Origin: Aquimonas sp.
Lineage (GTDB): Bacteria > Pseudomonadota > Gammaproteobacteria > Xanthomonadales > Xanthomonadaceae
DNA length: 64,000 bases
NCBI GenBank assembly: GCA_022241605.1
Contig: JAKOMQ010000010.1
Span: 58,813-122,812 of the forward strand
Direction: 5' to 3'
Made by a program: the position numbers and the translations under genes. How positions within the stretch are numbered: position 1 is the stretch's first letter; each line of letters starts with the position of its first letter. Below, one piece after another: positions 25,903 to 35,909 of the stretch. Below the pieces are notes generated by a model, which did no database searches, was not told the origin of the DNA, and saw only the letters and a list, made by a program, of their open reading frames with translations.

Positions 25903-27375
25903 ATGCGTGACAAGCCGCAATTGAGTTTCTGGCAGATCTGGAACATGTGCTTCGGCTTTCTGGGCATCCAGTTCGGATTTGCCCTGCAGAACGCCAACGT
26001 CAGCCGGATCTTCCAGACGCTCGGCGCCAGCATGGACACGATTCCATTGCTGTGGATCGCAGCGCCGCTGACCGGTCTGCTGGTGCAGCCCATCGTCGGC
26101 TACTACTCGGACCGCACCTGGCATCCCGTGCTTGGCCGGCGCCGGCCCTACTTCCTGGTGGGTGCGCTGCTGGCCTCGGCGGCGCTGGTGTTCATGCCCA
26201 ACTCGCCGACGCTGTGGATCGCCGCCGGCCTGCTGTGGGTGCTGGACGCCTCCATCAACATCGCCATGGAGCCCTTCCGCGCCTACGTCGGCGACCAGTT
26301 GCCGCCGAAGCAGCGCCCGACCGGCTACGCCATGCAGAGCTTCTTCATCGGCGTCGGTGCGGTGGTGGCGAGCGCGCTGCCGTGGCTGCTGACCCAGGCC
26401 GGCGTGGCCAATACCGCGCCCGAGGGCCAGGTGCCGGATTCGGTGCGCTATGCCTTCTATCTCGGCGGCGCGGTGCTGCTGGGTGCGATCGGCTGGACCA
26501 TCCTCAGCACCCGCGAGTACGCGCCCGAGCAGCTGGCCGCCTTCGATGCCGACCGCCCGCCCGAGGCCGAGCCCGATGCCGCGCGCATCGCTTCCGCGCA
26601 GGCCCGCGGCAACATCGGCGTAGCGCTGGGTGTGGCGCTGGCGGCGGCGGTGCTGGTGCTGGGCTGGGACCGCCAGCTCTATGTGCTGGCCGGCCTGGTC
26701 GGCATCGGCGGTGCGCTGTTCGCGGCCCTGCCTGGGCTCAAGCGCGACGGCATGCTGCGCAATATTCTGAGCGACATGCTGCAGATGCCCGAGGTGATGA
26801 AGCAGCTGGCGCTGGTCCAGTTCTTCTCCTGGTTCGCCCTGTTCGCGATGTGGATTTACACCACTGCCGGCGTCGCCGCGCACCACTACGGCAGCAGCGA
26901 TCCGACCAGCCGGGAATTCAACGACGCTGGCGACTGGGTGGGCGTGCTGTTCGCGGCCTACAACGGTTTTGCCATCGTCGCCGCCATGCTGATCCCGCTG
27001 CTGGTACGCAGTGTCGGCGCGCGCGCCACCCACATCGTAATGCTGCTGTGCGGGGCGGCCGGCTTCGGCTCTTTCCTGCTGATTGGCGATCCGCGCTGGC
27101 TGTTGGCCTCGATGGTGGGCGTGGGCTTTGCCTGGGCCTCGATCCTGTCGCTGCCCTATGCGCTGCTGGCCAACAGCCTGCCGGCGCGCAAGATGGGCAC
27201 CTACATGGGCGTGTTCAATTTCTTCATCGTGATCCCCCAGCTGGTCGCCGCCAGCGTGCTCGGCCTGCTGCTGCGCTACGGCTTCGGCAGCGAGCCGATC
27301 TATGCCCTGCTGATCGGTGCGATCAGCTTCGTCGTCGCCGCCGCCTGCACGCTGCGCGTGCGGCTGGTGGCCTGA
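25903..27375 (+). CDS. MFS transporter, SLC45/GPH-like sugar permease
   Basis: A 490-residue protein with about 12 membrane helices. The N-terminus (SFWQIWNMCFGFLGIQFGFA) and the loop YYSDRTWHPVLGRRRPYF are typical of SLC45-like sucrose/maltose permeases of Gram-negative bacteria. The ATG at 25903 follows a GGGAGCGAGG stretch. The frame is open upstream but that part is not membrane-protein-like. The next gene encodes a GH13 alpha-glucan hydrolase lipoprotein, so uptake of malto-oligosaccharides is the likely role. Confidence 0.87.
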   Translation: MRDKPQLSFWQIWNMCFGFLGIQFGFALQNANVSRIFQTLGASMDTIPLLWIAAPLTGLLVQPIVGYYSDRTWHPVLGRRRPYFLVGALLASAALVFMPNSPTLWIAAGLLWVLDASINIAMEPFRAYVGDQLPPKQRPTGYAMQSFFIGVGAVVASALPWLLTQAGVANTAPEGQVPDSVRYAFYLGGAVLLGAIGWTILSTREYAPEQLAAFDADRPPEAEPDAARIASAQARGNIGVALGVALAAAVLVLGWDRQLYVLAGLVGIGGALFAALPGLKRDGMLRNILSDMLQMPEVMKQLALVQFFSWFALFAMWIYTTAGVAAHHYGSSDPTSREFNDAGDWVGVLFAAYNGFAIVAAMLIPLLVRSVGARATHIVMLLCGAAGFGSFLLIGDPRWLLASMVGVGFAWASILSLPYALLANSLPARKMGTYMGVFNFFIVIPQLVAASVLGLLLRYGFGSEPIYALLIGAISFVVAAACTLRVRLVA

Positions 27376-27391
27376 AGCCCTGGAGTCAGCC

Positions 27392-29083
27392 ATGCCCTTG
27401 CGTCCGCTCGCGTTCGCCCTGTCCGCCCTGCTGCTCGCCGCCTGTGGCGGCAGCGCGCCGCCCGCTGCCACCGTGCCCGCCGCCGACACGGCGGCTGCCG
27501 GCACTGACGTTTTCATCGGCACCACCGAGCCCTTCGCCTCGGAGGCGGTCTACTTCGTGCTGACCGACCGCTTCGTCAACGGCGATCCGTCCAACGACCA
27601 GCGCGAGCAGGGCGGCGAGCTTCGCACCTTTGACATTCCGCTGAAGTGGGAGGACGGCAGCGTCGCCAACATCGGCTACCTCGGTGGCGACTTCCGCGGC
27701 CTGCTCGACCATGCCGACTACATCCGCGAGATGGGCTTCTCGGCGCTGTGGATCACGCCGATCGTGGACAACCCGGACGAGGCCTTTACCGGCGGCGACG
27801 AGATCACCCAGACCAGCATCCTCACCGACCGCGGCAAGACCGGCTACCACGGCTATTGGGCCAAAAACTTCTATCGCTTGGACGAGCACCTGCCCAGCGC
27901 CGACCTGGACTTCCGCCAGCTCACTGCCGCCCTGCGCGAGCGCGGCCTGAAGACCGTGCTGGACATCGTCGCCAACCACGGCTCGCCGGCCTGGACCATG
28001 CCGGTGGACCAGCCGGAGTTCGGGCGGCTGTATGACGCGGAAGGCCAGCTGGTGGCCAGCCACGACAACCTGCCGCCGGACCAGCTCGACCCCGCCAACA
28101 ATCCGCTGCACCGCTTCTACAACACCGAGCCGGATCTGGCTCAGCTGGGCGACTTCAGCGAGTCCAACCCGGAGTTGATGGAGTACCTGATCGGCGCCTA
28201 CGAGCAGTGGATGGGGCAGGGCGCGTACGCCTTCCGCGTCGACACCGTCGGCCACATGAAACCCGAGTTCTGGGCCGAGTTCACCCGCCGCATCCGCGAG
28301 CGCCAGCCGGGCTTCTTCATGTTCGGTGAGATCTTCAGCTACGAGGTCGACAAGGTCGCGCGCTTTACCCATCCAGAAGCTGGCGGCATCAGCGTGCTGG
28401 ACTTCCCGCTGAAGGAGGCGCTGAAGGAGGTGTTCGAAAGCGCGGAATCCGACTTCGCGCGGCTGGCGTCAGCGCTGTACCTGCAGGACGGGCCCTACGC
28501 CAACCCCTACGATCTGATGACCTTCTACGACAACCACGACATGGCGCGCATGGACGCCAGCGACGAGGGCTTCATCAACGCCCACCACTGGCTGTTCACT
28601 GCGCGCGGCATCCCGGTCCTCTACTACGGCTCGGAGATGGGCTTCAAGCGCGGCCGCGCCGAGCACAACGGCAACCGCAACTATTTCGGCGTGGAGGGCA
28701 TCGAGGCAGCGCGTGCGCACCCGATCCGCCAGGCCCTGATCCGCGTCGGCGGCCTGCGCCAGCGCCTGCCGGCGCTGCAGCGTGGCCTGCAGTTCAACCT
28801 GAAGCTGGACGGCCACGAGGCCGCCTTCTACCGCGTGCTGCAGCACGAGGGGCTCAACCAGACCGCGCTGGTGCTGCTCAACAAGTCCGGCGAACCGCGC
28901 CGCATCGCCCTGGGCGAGCACCTGCAGCCCGGCATCTGGACCGATGCCGACAGCGGCGAGACGGTCGAGATCGGTCTCGAACTGCGCATCGAGGTGCCGG
29001 CCAACGGCCTGCGCGTGCTGCTGTTCAATGCGCCGCTGAGCGAGCCCGGCCTGCTGGCGGCGCTGCGCGCGCAGGCGGGCTGA
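27392..29083 (+). CDS. GH13 alpha-amylase family lipoprotein
   Basis: A 563-residue secreted enzyme with a lipoprotein signal peptide (LLLAACGG, Cys near residue 18). The GH13 conserved regions are all present: DIVANHG (region I), FRVDTVGHM (region II, nucleophile Asp), FGEIFS (region III, acid/base Glu) and FYDNHD (region IV). It should hydrolyse or transglycosylate alpha-1,4-glucans at the cell surface or in the periplasm. The preceding sugar permease gene is 16 bp away, implying a maltodextrin operon. The exact specificity cannot be told. Confidence 0.92.
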   Translation: MPLRPLAFALSALLLAACGGSAPPAATVPAADTAAAGTDVFIGTTEPFASEAVYFVLTDRFVNGDPSNDQREQGGELRTFDIPLKWEDGSVANIGYLGGDFRGLLDHADYIREMGFSALWITPIVDNPDEAFTGGDEITQTSILTDRGKTGYHGYWAKNFYRLDEHLPSADLDFRQLTAALRERGLKTVLDIVANHGSPAWTMPVDQPEFGRLYDAEGQLVASHDNLPPDQLDPANNPLHRFYNTEPDLAQLGDFSESNPELMEYLIGAYEQWMGQGAYAFRVDTVGHMKPEFWAEFTRRIRERQPGFFMFGEIFSYEVDKVARFTHPEAGGISVLDFPLKEALKEVFESAESDFARLASALYLQDGPYANPYDLMTFYDNHDMARMDASDEGFINAHHWLFTARGIPVLYYGSEMGFKRGRAEHNGNRNYFGVEGIEAARAHPIRQALIRVGGLRQRLPALQRGLQFNLKLDGHEAAFYRVLQHEGLNQTALVLLNKSGEPRRIALGEHLQPGIWTDADSGETVEIGLELRIEVPANGLRVLLFNAPLSEPGLLAALRAQAG

Positions 29084-29103
29084 AGTGTCGAAGCACTGAT
29101 GCT

Positions 29104-29128
29104 GCGGGGCGGAGCGATTCCGCCCCGC
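29104..29128. terminator. Bidirectional hairpin between amylase and chemoreceptor genes
   Basis: A perfect 10 bp stem GCGGGGCGGA/TCCGCCCCGC with a 5 nt loop lies in the 71 bp between convergent genes. The plus-strand tail is CCTCGTCCTTTG, so it is a plausible but T-poor terminator. Confidence 0.65.
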
Positions 29129-29154
29129 CCTCGTCCTTTGCCCCAGCGGCGCCC

Positions 29155-31278
29155 TCAGGCCGCGCGCAGCAGCTCCACCCGCCGCAGGGTGAAGCTGCCC
29201 ACCGCCGTCTGCAGGCTGCGGGCGTTGTCGCGCAGGGCCGCGGCGGCGGCGCTGGCCTCCTCTACCAAGGCCGCATTCTGCTGGGTGCTCTGGTCGATGG
29301 CCTGCATGGTCTGGCCCAGCCGCTCGATGTCGACGGTCTGTTCGCTGGAGGCGCGGCTGATCTCGGCCATGATGTCGTTCACCCGCTGCACGGAGTCCAT
29401 GATCCGCTGCATGGTGGCGCCGGCTTCATTGACGAGGCCGGTGCCGGTTTCCACGCGCTGGCCGGCGTCTTCGATCAAGGCCTTGATCTGCTTGGCCGCA
29501 TCCGCTGAGCGCTGCGCCAGCGAGCGCACCTCGCCCGCCACCACGGCAAAGCCGCGGCCCTGCTCGCCGGCGCGCGCGGCCTCGACCGCGGCGTTGAGGG
29601 CGAGGATGTTGGTCTGGAAGGCGATGCCGTCGATCAGGCTGGTGATGTCGGCGATCCGGCGCGAGGACTCGCTGATCTCCTGCATGGTGCCCACCACGCG
29701 CCCCACCACCTGGCCACCGGCCGCCGCGACCTGGCCGGCGCCCTGCGCCAGCTGGTCGGCTTCGCGGGCGCGCTCGGCGTTCTGCCGCACCACCACGGTC
29801 AGGGCCTGCAGCGAGTGGCTGCTGGCATCCACGCTGGAGGCCTGGCTCTCGGTGCGGGCCGACAGGTCCTCGATGCCGGAGGCGATCTCGCCGGTGCTGC
29901 TGCGGATGCCCTCGGCGCTGTCCTCGATGCCTTCAACGATGCCTCGGATCTGCGTGACGCTGCGGTTGGCGTCGTCGCGGATGCGCGCGAACACGCCGGC
30001 GTACTCGCCGCGCATCGACACGGTCAGGTCACCGTCGGCAAGCGCGCCCAGCAGGCGCGAAATCTCGGCCAGGTTGGCATCGGCGGTTTCCATCAGCCGG
30101 TTCAGGTCTTCCACCATCTCGCGGTAGCCGAACTCGAAGCGCGCCGCCTCGCCGCGGGCGCTGAAATCACCCTTCGCAGCGGCCGAGGCCAGCCGCTTCA
30201 CCTCGGCGCTGATGCCCACCAGGCTGCCCTTGGCGCGATGCATGGCGCGGCTGATGCGCGCCTTGTCGCCCGGCAGCGCGGCCATGTCGCGGGCAAAGTC
30301 GCCGCGCGCATAGGCATCGACCAGCTCGACCATGTCCAGACTGACCTGGACGGACGAGGCCAGCACCGTGTTGACCTGCTCGGCCATTTGCCCATAGACG
30401 CCGGGGAAGCGGCTGGCGTCAATGCGGAAGTCCAGCTCGCCCTGGGTGTGGCGCTGAGCCAGCTCCTGCTGGGCCTCGATGAACTGCGAAAGCTGGCGCT
30501 GCATGCGACGCATGGCCTGCAGCAGCTGGCCGGTTTCGTCGTTGCTGGTGTCGCCGATCAGCGCGCCCAGATCGCCCTCACCCACCCGGGTAGCCACTTC
30601 CAGCGCCTGATCGAGCGGCTTGGTTACGCTTCGCACCAGGCGCCACGCCACCAGCGCGCCGAGGATCAGCGCTACCGCGGCCAGCATCACCATCAGCGTC
30701 GCGAAGCCCTTGGCGGTGGCCGTAGCCCGCTCCGCCTCGATGTTGTTGCGCGCCTCCTGCAGGTCGATGAACTGGTTGATCCGCGCCAGCCAGGTCTCGA
30801 ACGCGGGCTTGGCACGCGCCAGCAGCAGGGCGTGGGCGGCTTCGCGCTCGCCGGCGGCGCGCAGGCGGCTGACCTCGACGATCAGCGGCAGGGTTTCGGC
30901 TTCGATGTCCTTGATTGACCCGAGGATGGCGCGCTCCTCGGCATCGCCGGTGGCGTCGTCGAGCACCAGGGCATCCAGCGGCGTCGCCGACTGCGCGTAG
31001 AACTCGGCGAGCCGCTCGATGTCGCGCTCGGACGCCGCTACGCCGGCAGCTTCGTCGAACAGCACCACGTCGCGCAGCGAAATCGCGCGATCGTGAACGC
31101 TGCCGCGAAAGTTGATGGCGTAGCGCTGCTTGACGCTGTTGAGTTCGTTGATGGTGGCGAGCGCGCGATCAATCTGACCGACGCGCTGAACGCCGACCGC
31201 GGTCAGGACGAGCATGAGGGCGATCAGCAGGCCGAAGCCGAGGGCAAGGCGCTGCCAGATGCGGAGTTGCGTGAACAT
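29155..31278 (-). CDS. Methyl-accepting chemotaxis protein
   Basis: A 707-residue chemoreceptor. Membrane helix 1 is at about 10-30, the four-helix-bundle periplasmic sensor at about 32-190, membrane helix 2 at about 191-212, and a HAMP domain at about 213-265. Further HAMP-like repeats (for example [12 protein letters not shown]) are followed by the signalling domain with the hairpin tip [20 protein letters not shown]. No C-terminal CheR-binding pentapeptide is seen. The ligand is unknown. It is transcribed alone and convergently with the amylase gene. Confidence 0.95.
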   Translation of the reverse strand: MFTQLRIWQRLALGFGLLIALMLVLTAVGVQRVGQIDRALATINELNSVKQRYAINFRGSVHDRAISLRDVVLFDEAAGVAASERDIERLAEFYAQSATPLDALVLDDATGDAEERAILGSIKDIEAETLPLIVEVSRLRAAGEREAAHALLLARAKPAFETWLARINQFIDLQEARNNIEAERATATAKGFATLMVMLAAVALILGALVAWRLVRSVTKPLDQALEVATRVGEGDLGALIGDTSNDETGQLLQAMRRMQRQLSQFIEAQQELAQRHTQGELDFRIDASRFPGVYGQMAEQVNTVLASSVQVSLDMVELVDAYARGDFARDMAALPGDKARISRAMHRAKGSLVGISAEVKRLASAAAKGDFSARGEAARFEFGYREMVEDLNRLMETADANLAEISRLLGALADGDLTVSMRGEYAGVFARIRDDANRSVTQIRGIVEGIEDSAEGIRSSTGEIASGIEDLSARTESQASSVDASSHSLQALTVVVRQNAERAREADQLAQGAGQVAAAGGQVVGRVVGTMQEISESSRRIADITSLIDGIAFQTNILALNAAVEAARAGEQGRGFAVVAGEVRSLAQRSADAAKQIKALIEDAGQRVETGTGLVNEAGATMQRIMDSVQRVNDIMAEISRASSEQTVDIERLGQTMQAIDQSTQQNAALVEEASAAAAALRDNARSLQTAVGSFTLRRVELLRAA

Positions 31279-31629
31279 GGGTGCTCCAGGGTGTGGGTGT
31301 GAGCGATCAACGATTCATTTCACTGATCAATCACAATTGGTTAGTCGATTGGCTTGGCCTGTCGGTATGCAACCCCCGTGCCGCCCGGGCTTTCCCTTGC
31401 TGAGCGCCCATAAAAACCAATTGAATCAATAACTAGATGGATTTTTGCGCGCACAGCCGGGACGCGCCCCGCGCGGCCTTCGCCTCTGGCGACGGATTCG
31501 CGGTCAGGCGGCGCCCTACCGCGAGCGCGGCGGCGCGTATGCATTCGCGGGCCTCTCGGCCGGATCGACCGCTCAAGGGCATCCGGCATACTTCGCGGTC
31601 TGTCTGACAGCCACGGGCGCCTGTTCACC
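31279..31629. other. Divergent promoter region of the chemoreceptor and pgk genes
   Basis: A 351 bp gap without a gene. An AT-rich stretch at 31305-31440 contrasts with the surrounding GC-rich DNA. It contains AATTGGTT at 31335-31342 and its reverse complement AACCAATT at 31415-31422, each within a longer imperfect inverted match (TGATxCAATTGGTT). This could be a paired operator or element ends. Confidence 0.5.
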
Positions 31630-32811
31630 ATGTCCATCCTCCGACTCGCCGACCTCGACCTCGCCGGCAAGCGCGTGCTGATCCGCGAAGACCTGAACGT
31701 GCCCATCAAGGACGGCCGCATTCGCGCAGAGCAGCGCATCCTGGCGGCCCTGCCCACGCTGCAGCTGGCGCTGGAGAAAGGCGCTGCGGTGATGGTCGCT
31801 TCGCATCTGGGCCGCCCGGTCGAGGGCGAGTGGAGCGAGGCGGACTCGCTGGCGCCGGTGGCGGCGCGTCTTGCCGAACACCTGGGGCGGCCGGTGCCGC
31901 TGATCCGCGACTGGGTGGACGGCGGTTTCGAGGTGGCGCCCGGTGAGCTGGTGCTGCTGGAGAACTGCCGCATGAACCCGGGCGAGGGCAAGGACGACGA
32001 GGCCCTGTCGAAGAAGTACGCAGCGCTGTGCGACATCTACTGCATGGATGCGTTCGGCACTGCGCATCGTGCCCAGGCGTCGACGCATGGCGCGATCCGC
32101 TTCGCCAAGGTCGCCTGCGGCGGCCCGCTGCTGATGGCCGAGCTGGATGCGCTGGCCAAGGCGCTGGAGCATCCGGCGCGGCCGCTGCTGGCGATCGTCG
32201 CCGGCTCCAAGGTCAGCACCAAGCTGGAGCTGCTCGGCAGCCTGGTCGGCAAAGTCGACCAGCTGATCGTCGGCGGCGGCATTGCCAACACCTTTCTGGC
32301 CGCGCAGGGGCTGCCGGTGGGCAAGAGCCTGTGCGAAGCCGAGCTGCTGGAGACCGCGCGCCAGATCATGGCGGATGCGAAGTCCCGCGGCGCGCAGATC
32401 CCGCTGCCGGTCGACGTGGTGGTGGCGCCCACCTTCGCCGCCGATGCCCCGGCCACGATCAAGGACGTGGGCAGCGTGGGTCCGGACGACATGATCCTCG
32501 ACATCGGCCCGGCGACAGCCAAGCAGTACGCCGCGATCATCGCCGAGGCCGGCAGCGTGATCTGGAACGGCCCTGTGGGCGTGTTCGAATTCGACGCCTT
32601 CGGCGAGGGCACGCGCGCCGTGGCCGAGGCCATCCGTGATTCATCGGCCTTCTCGATCGCCGGCGGCGGCGACACCCTGGCCGCGGTGGAGAAGTACGGC
32701 GTGGAGGCCGGCATCAGCTACATCTCCACCGGCGGCGGTGCCTTCCTGGAGTTCTGCGAGGGCAAGGAGCTGCCGGCGGTGGCCGCGCTCAGGGCTCGCG
32801 CCTTGGCGTGA
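31630..32811 (+). CDS. pgk: Phosphoglycerate kinase
   Basis: A 393-residue glycolytic enzyme interconverting 1,3-bisphosphoglycerate and 3-phosphoglycerate with ATP. Recognisable are [17 protein letters not shown], the [12 protein letters not shown] stretch, [17 protein letters not shown] and the nucleotide site GGGDT. Length is standard. A rhodanese-type gene overlaps or closely follows its stop. Confidence 0.97.
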   Translation: MSILRLADLDLAGKRVLIREDLNVPIKDGRIRAEQRILAALPTLQLALEKGAAVMVASHLGRPVEGEWSEADSLAPVAARLAEHLGRPVPLIRDWVDGGFEVAPGELVLLENCRMNPGEGKDDEALSKKYAALCDIYCMDAFGTAHRAQASTHGAIRFAKVACGGPLLMAELDALAKALEHPARPLLAIVAGSKVSTKLELLGSLVGKVDQLIVGGGIANTFLAAQGLPVGKSLCEAELLETARQIMADAKSRGAQIPLPVDVVVAPTFAADAPATIKDVGSVGPDDMILDIGPATAKQYAAIIAEAGSVIWNGPVGVFEFDAFGEGTRAVAEAIRDSSAFSIAGGGDTLAAVEKYGVEAGISYISTGGGAFLEFCEGKELPAVAALRARALA

Positions 32812-32819
32812 GCGCAGCG

Positions 32820-33611
32820 ATGGCCCGCGAGGTACTCAACATCGCTGCCTACCACTTCGCCGATCTCGCGGACCCGTCGGCGCTGCGCGAGCAGCTGCGC
32901 GCACGCTGCGAGGCCGCGGGCGTGAAGGGCAGCGTGCTGGTGGCGCCGGAGGGCCTGAACCTGTTCCTCGCCGGCGCCGAGGCCGCTGTGGAATCGGTGC
33001 TGGACTTCGTTCGCTTGCTCCCTGGTTTTTCTGGGCTGCGGGTCAAGCGCAGCTGGAGCGCGCATGTCCCGTTTGCGCGGCTCAAGATCAAGCTCAAGAA
33101 GGAAATCATCGCCTTCGGTCACGATCAATGCGTGCCGCGCACGCGGCGTGCGCCGAGCGTGTCGCCGGCGCAGCTGCGCGAGTGGATCGCCCGCGGCTGC
33201 GACGACAGCGGTCGCCGCCTGGTGCTGGTCGACACGCGCAACCGCGAGGAGCTGGCCTACGGCCGTTTCGAGAACGCGCTGCAGCTGCCGATCGACAACT
33301 TCACCGATCTCACCGCCGCGCTGGAGCCGCTGAAGGCCGAGCTGGCCGATGCCGCGGTGGTGAGCTACTGCACGGGCGGCATCCGCTGCGAGAAGGCCGC
33401 GCTGTGGATGCAGGACGCCGGCTTCGCCCACGTGGCCCAGCTCGACGGCGGGATCCTCGACTACTTCGAGCAGGTCGGCGGCTTCGGCTGGCAGGGCGAG
33501 TGCTTCGTGTTCGACGCGCGTATCGCGCTGCGGCCGGATCTGTCGCCGCGCGAGGACGCGCCGGTGCCCGAGGCGGTCGACCCGCTGGCCGGGCGGAGCC
33601 GCGTCGCGTGA
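32820..33611 (+). CDS. trhO: Rhodanese-family tRNA uridine(34) hydroxylase TrhO
   Basis: A 263-residue protein of the UPF0176/TrhO family. The N-terminal ferredoxin-like domain has VKGSVLVAPEGLNLFLAG, and the rhodanese domain has VLVDTRNREE and the active-site loop SYCTGGIRCEKA with the catalytic Cys. TrhO makes 5-hydroxyuridine at tRNA position 34. A GTG at 32808 overlapping the pgk stop would add four residues. It shares a GTGA overlap with the next gene. Confidence 0.9.
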   Translation: MAREVLNIAAYHFADLADPSALREQLRARCEAAGVKGSVLVAPEGLNLFLAGAEAAVESVLDFVRLLPGFSGLRVKRSWSAHVPFARLKIKLKKEIIAFGHDQCVPRTRRAPSVSPAQLREWIARGCDDSGRRLVLVDTRNREELAYGRFENALQLPIDNFTDLTAALEPLKAELADAAVVSYCTGGIRCEKAALWMQDAGFAHVAQLDGGILDYFEQVGGFGWQGECFVFDARIALRPDLSPREDAPVPEAVDPLAGRSRVA

Positions 33612-34735
33612 GGGCCACCGCGACCGTCGGCATCGTCGGCAGCGCGGGCGCCTACGGCCGCTGGCTGGCCACCTTTTTCACCGAGCGCATGGGCTGCCGC
33701 GTGTTCGGCTGCGACCCGGCCGATCCCGCTGCCTGCTCGTTGGCCGAGCTTCTGGCGCATTGCGAGGTGATCGTGTTCTCCGCGCCGATCGCCGACACCC
33801 CGCGGCTGATTGGCGAGGCGGTGACGCTGGCCGGCGCGCGCGCGGCGGCGCAGCTGTGGATCGACGTCACCTCGATCAAGGCCGCGCCGGTGGCGGCGAT
33901 GCTGGCTGCACCCGCCGAGGTGCTGGGCCTGCACCCGATGACTGCGCCGCCCAAGGCCCCCAGCCTGCGCGGCCGCGTGCTGATCAGCTGCGAGGCCCGC
34001 ATCGAGCAGTGGCGCAGCTTTGTGGATGCGCTCTACGTCGCGCTGGAAGCCGAGCGCGTCGAGTGTGATCCCCAGCAGCACGACCGGGTGATGGCGCTGG
34101 TGCAGGCGCTGGTGCATGCCGGGCACCTGGCCCAGGCCGGCGTGCTGTCCACGCTGGCGGCTGAGCTCGGCGGGCCGGCTGCGCTGTTTCCGTTCCGCTC
34201 GGTGTCTTTCGAGCTGGATCTGGCCATGGCGGATCGCATCCTCGCCGGCAATCCGGCCATCTATGCCGGCATCCAGTTCGACAACCCGGCCGTGCTGCCG
34301 GTGCTGGACAGCCTGACCGCGCGCGTTGCCCGACTGCGCGAACTCGTACGCGCGGGCGATCGTGAGGCCTTCGAACGCGAGTTCATCGCGGCGCCTCGCG
34401 CGGTTTTCGGTACCGGGGAGATCGCGCGCGGCAACCACGGTTTCGAGCAGGTCGGCTACCTGCTCGCCGATCTGGCCCACGCCGGCGCGCTGAGCGTGCA
34501 CCTGCCCGAGGACCGCCCCGGCTCGCTGCGCGCGCTGCTGGAGGTGTTCGAGCGGCATCAGGTCAATCTGGCCTCGATTCACAGCTCGCGCACCCCGGCC
34601 GGCGCGGTGCATTTCCGCTTCTCGTTTACGCTGGCACCGGATCCGGCCACCCGGAGGGCGCTGTGCGCGGACATCGAGCGCGACGCCATTGGCCGGGTGC
34701 TGGATGAGGTCGCAGCCTCGCGCGGGGCTCCGTAA
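33608..34735 (+). CDS. tyrA: Prephenate dehydrogenase with ACT domain
   Basis: A 375-residue protein starting at a GTG that overlaps the trhO stop. The NAD-binding fold begins GIVGSAGAYGRW (GxxGxxG). The catalytic His is expected in LGLHPM, although the following residues are TAPP rather than the common FGP. The C-terminal ~85 residues form an ACT regulatory domain (LPEDRPGSLRALLEVFE), suggesting feedback control by an aromatic amino acid. It should oxidatively decarboxylate prephenate (or arogenate) in tyrosine synthesis. No chorismate mutase domain is seen. Confidence 0.87.
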   Translation: MRATATVGIVGSAGAYGRWLATFFTERMGCRVFGCDPADPAACSLAELLAHCEVIVFSAPIADTPRLIGEAVTLAGARAAAQLWIDVTSIKAAPVAAMLAAPAEVLGLHPMTAPPKAPSLRGRVLISCEARIEQWRSFVDALYVALEAERVECDPQQHDRVMALVQALVHAGHLAQAGVLSTLAAELGGPAALFPFRSVSFELDLAMADRILAGNPAIYAGIQFDNPAVLPVLDSLTARVARLRELVRAGDREAFEREFIAAPRAVFGTGEIARGNHGFEQVGYLLADLAHAGALSVHLPEDRPGSLRALLEVFERHQVNLASIHSSRTPAGAVHFRFSFTLAPDPATRRALCADIERDAIGRVLDEVAASRGAP

Positions 34736-34774
34736 CACTCGCGGGCAAACCGCCCCATCACCAGGATCGACCGT

Positions 34775-35305
34775 ATGCACGCCCGGATTCTTACCCTGCT
34801 GCTCGCCCTGCTGCCCGTGGGCGCCCTGCTGGCGGCCGAAGGCTTCCAGATTGAACCGGGCGTCGATCGCCCGGGTTCCGACATCGCCCAGATCGCGCTG
34901 GACGCGGCTGAGCCCGCCGAGTGCGCCAAGCTCTGTGCGGACAACCCGGACTGTCAGGCCTTCACCTTTGTCCAGCCGGGCGTCCAGGGCGAGCAGGCCA
35001 TGTGCTGGCTCAAGGACGCCGTGCCCGAGGCCGTGGCCTCGGACTGCTGCACTAGCGGCCTGCGCAGCGAGGGCTATCAGTGGGGCGTGGATCGCCCGGG
35101 GGCCGACTATCGCGATTTCGCGCTTGAAGCCGAGCAGCCGGCGCTGTGCCGGCAGGCCTGCGAGGAAGATGCGGATTGCCGCGCCTTCACCTACGTGCGC
35201 CCGGGCCTGCAGGGCGACGCCCCGCGCTGCTGGCTGAAGAACGAGGTGCCGGAGCCGGTAGCGTCCGACTGCTGCGCCAGCGGCCTGCGTAGCGGGGGGC
35301 ACTGA
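34775..35305 (+). CDS. Secreted protein with two PAN/apple-type domains
   Basis: A 176-residue exported protein. After a signal peptide (about 1-21, ending LLAA) there are two tandem copies of a ~75-residue Cys-rich module, each with GVDRPGxD, CxxxC, DCxAFT, CWLK and DCC. This is the PAN_4/apple pattern, a disulfide-rich fold that binds proteins or carbohydrates. The two copies are close in sequence, implying recent internal duplication. DUF6164 follows 4 bp after the stop. No partner enzyme is obvious. Confidence 0.85.
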   Translation: MHARILTLLLALLPVGALLAAEGFQIEPGVDRPGSDIAQIALDAAEPAECAKLCADNPDCQAFTFVQPGVQGEQAMCWLKDAVPEAVASDCCTSGLRSEGYQWGVDRPGADYRDFALEAEQPALCRQACEEDADCRAFTYVRPGLQGDAPRCWLKNEVPEPVASDCCASGLRSGGH

Positions 35306-35309
35306 GCCC

Positions 35310-35675
35310 ATGCCGGCCCGACTGCTCGGCCTGCGCGAGGTGCCCGAGGACGAGGTCGACGACATCGTCGGCCTGCTCGAAGACGCGGGCATCTCCCATT
35401 ACCTGACGCCGCCGGGCCTGTTCGGGCTGTCGCCGCCGGCGCTGTGGCTGCGTGAGCCGGCCCAGCTCGATGCGGCCAGAGCGCTGCTGGCCGAGTACCA
35501 CGCCGGCCGTGCTGAGCGCGCGCGCGCCGAGTTCGAGGCCGCGCACGCCGCCGGCGAGGTTCCGAGCCTGTGGGCCTCGCTGCGGGCGCGGCCTGCGCAT
35601 GCCATCGGCCTGCTGGTCCTGGTGATCGGCGTGCTGCTCACGCTCAGCCTGCCCTGGCTATTGATGGGCGCTTGA
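35310..35675 (+). CDS. DUF6164 family membrane protein
   Basis: A 121-residue protein. The N-terminal half (LREVPEDEVDDIVGLLEDAG, PALWLREPAQLDAARALL) matches the DUF6164 pattern common in Xanthomonadales, and the C-terminus is a single membrane helix (GLLVLVIGVLLTLSLPWLL). Function is unknown. The N-terminal part resembles the DUF2007-type signal-transducing fold. It starts 4 bp after the PAN-domain gene. Confidence 0.87.
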   Translation: MPARLLGLREVPEDEVDDIVGLLEDAGISHYLTPPGLFGLSPPALWLREPAQLDAARALLAEYHAGRAERARAEFEAAHAAGEVPSLWASLRARPAHAIGLLVLVIGVLLTLSLPWLLMGA

Positions 35676-35909
35676 GCGGCAGGCGTCCGGCCTGACCCTA
35701 CCGTGCTGGCCGCTGCTGCGGGCGATGCGCGCGCAGGCATCGACTGCTGCGCCGGGGGCACGGGCCGCGCACCGGGGGCGGCACCCCGGCAGTCGGTGCG
35801 CGATCAAGCGAACGGTTTTTCCACTTTCTCCGTTGCTGAAAATGGCCGCTGCGGAATGGCGCGGCCACGCACCTGCGCGCAGCAGGGGAGATCGACGCGG
35901 GAGGGCGGC

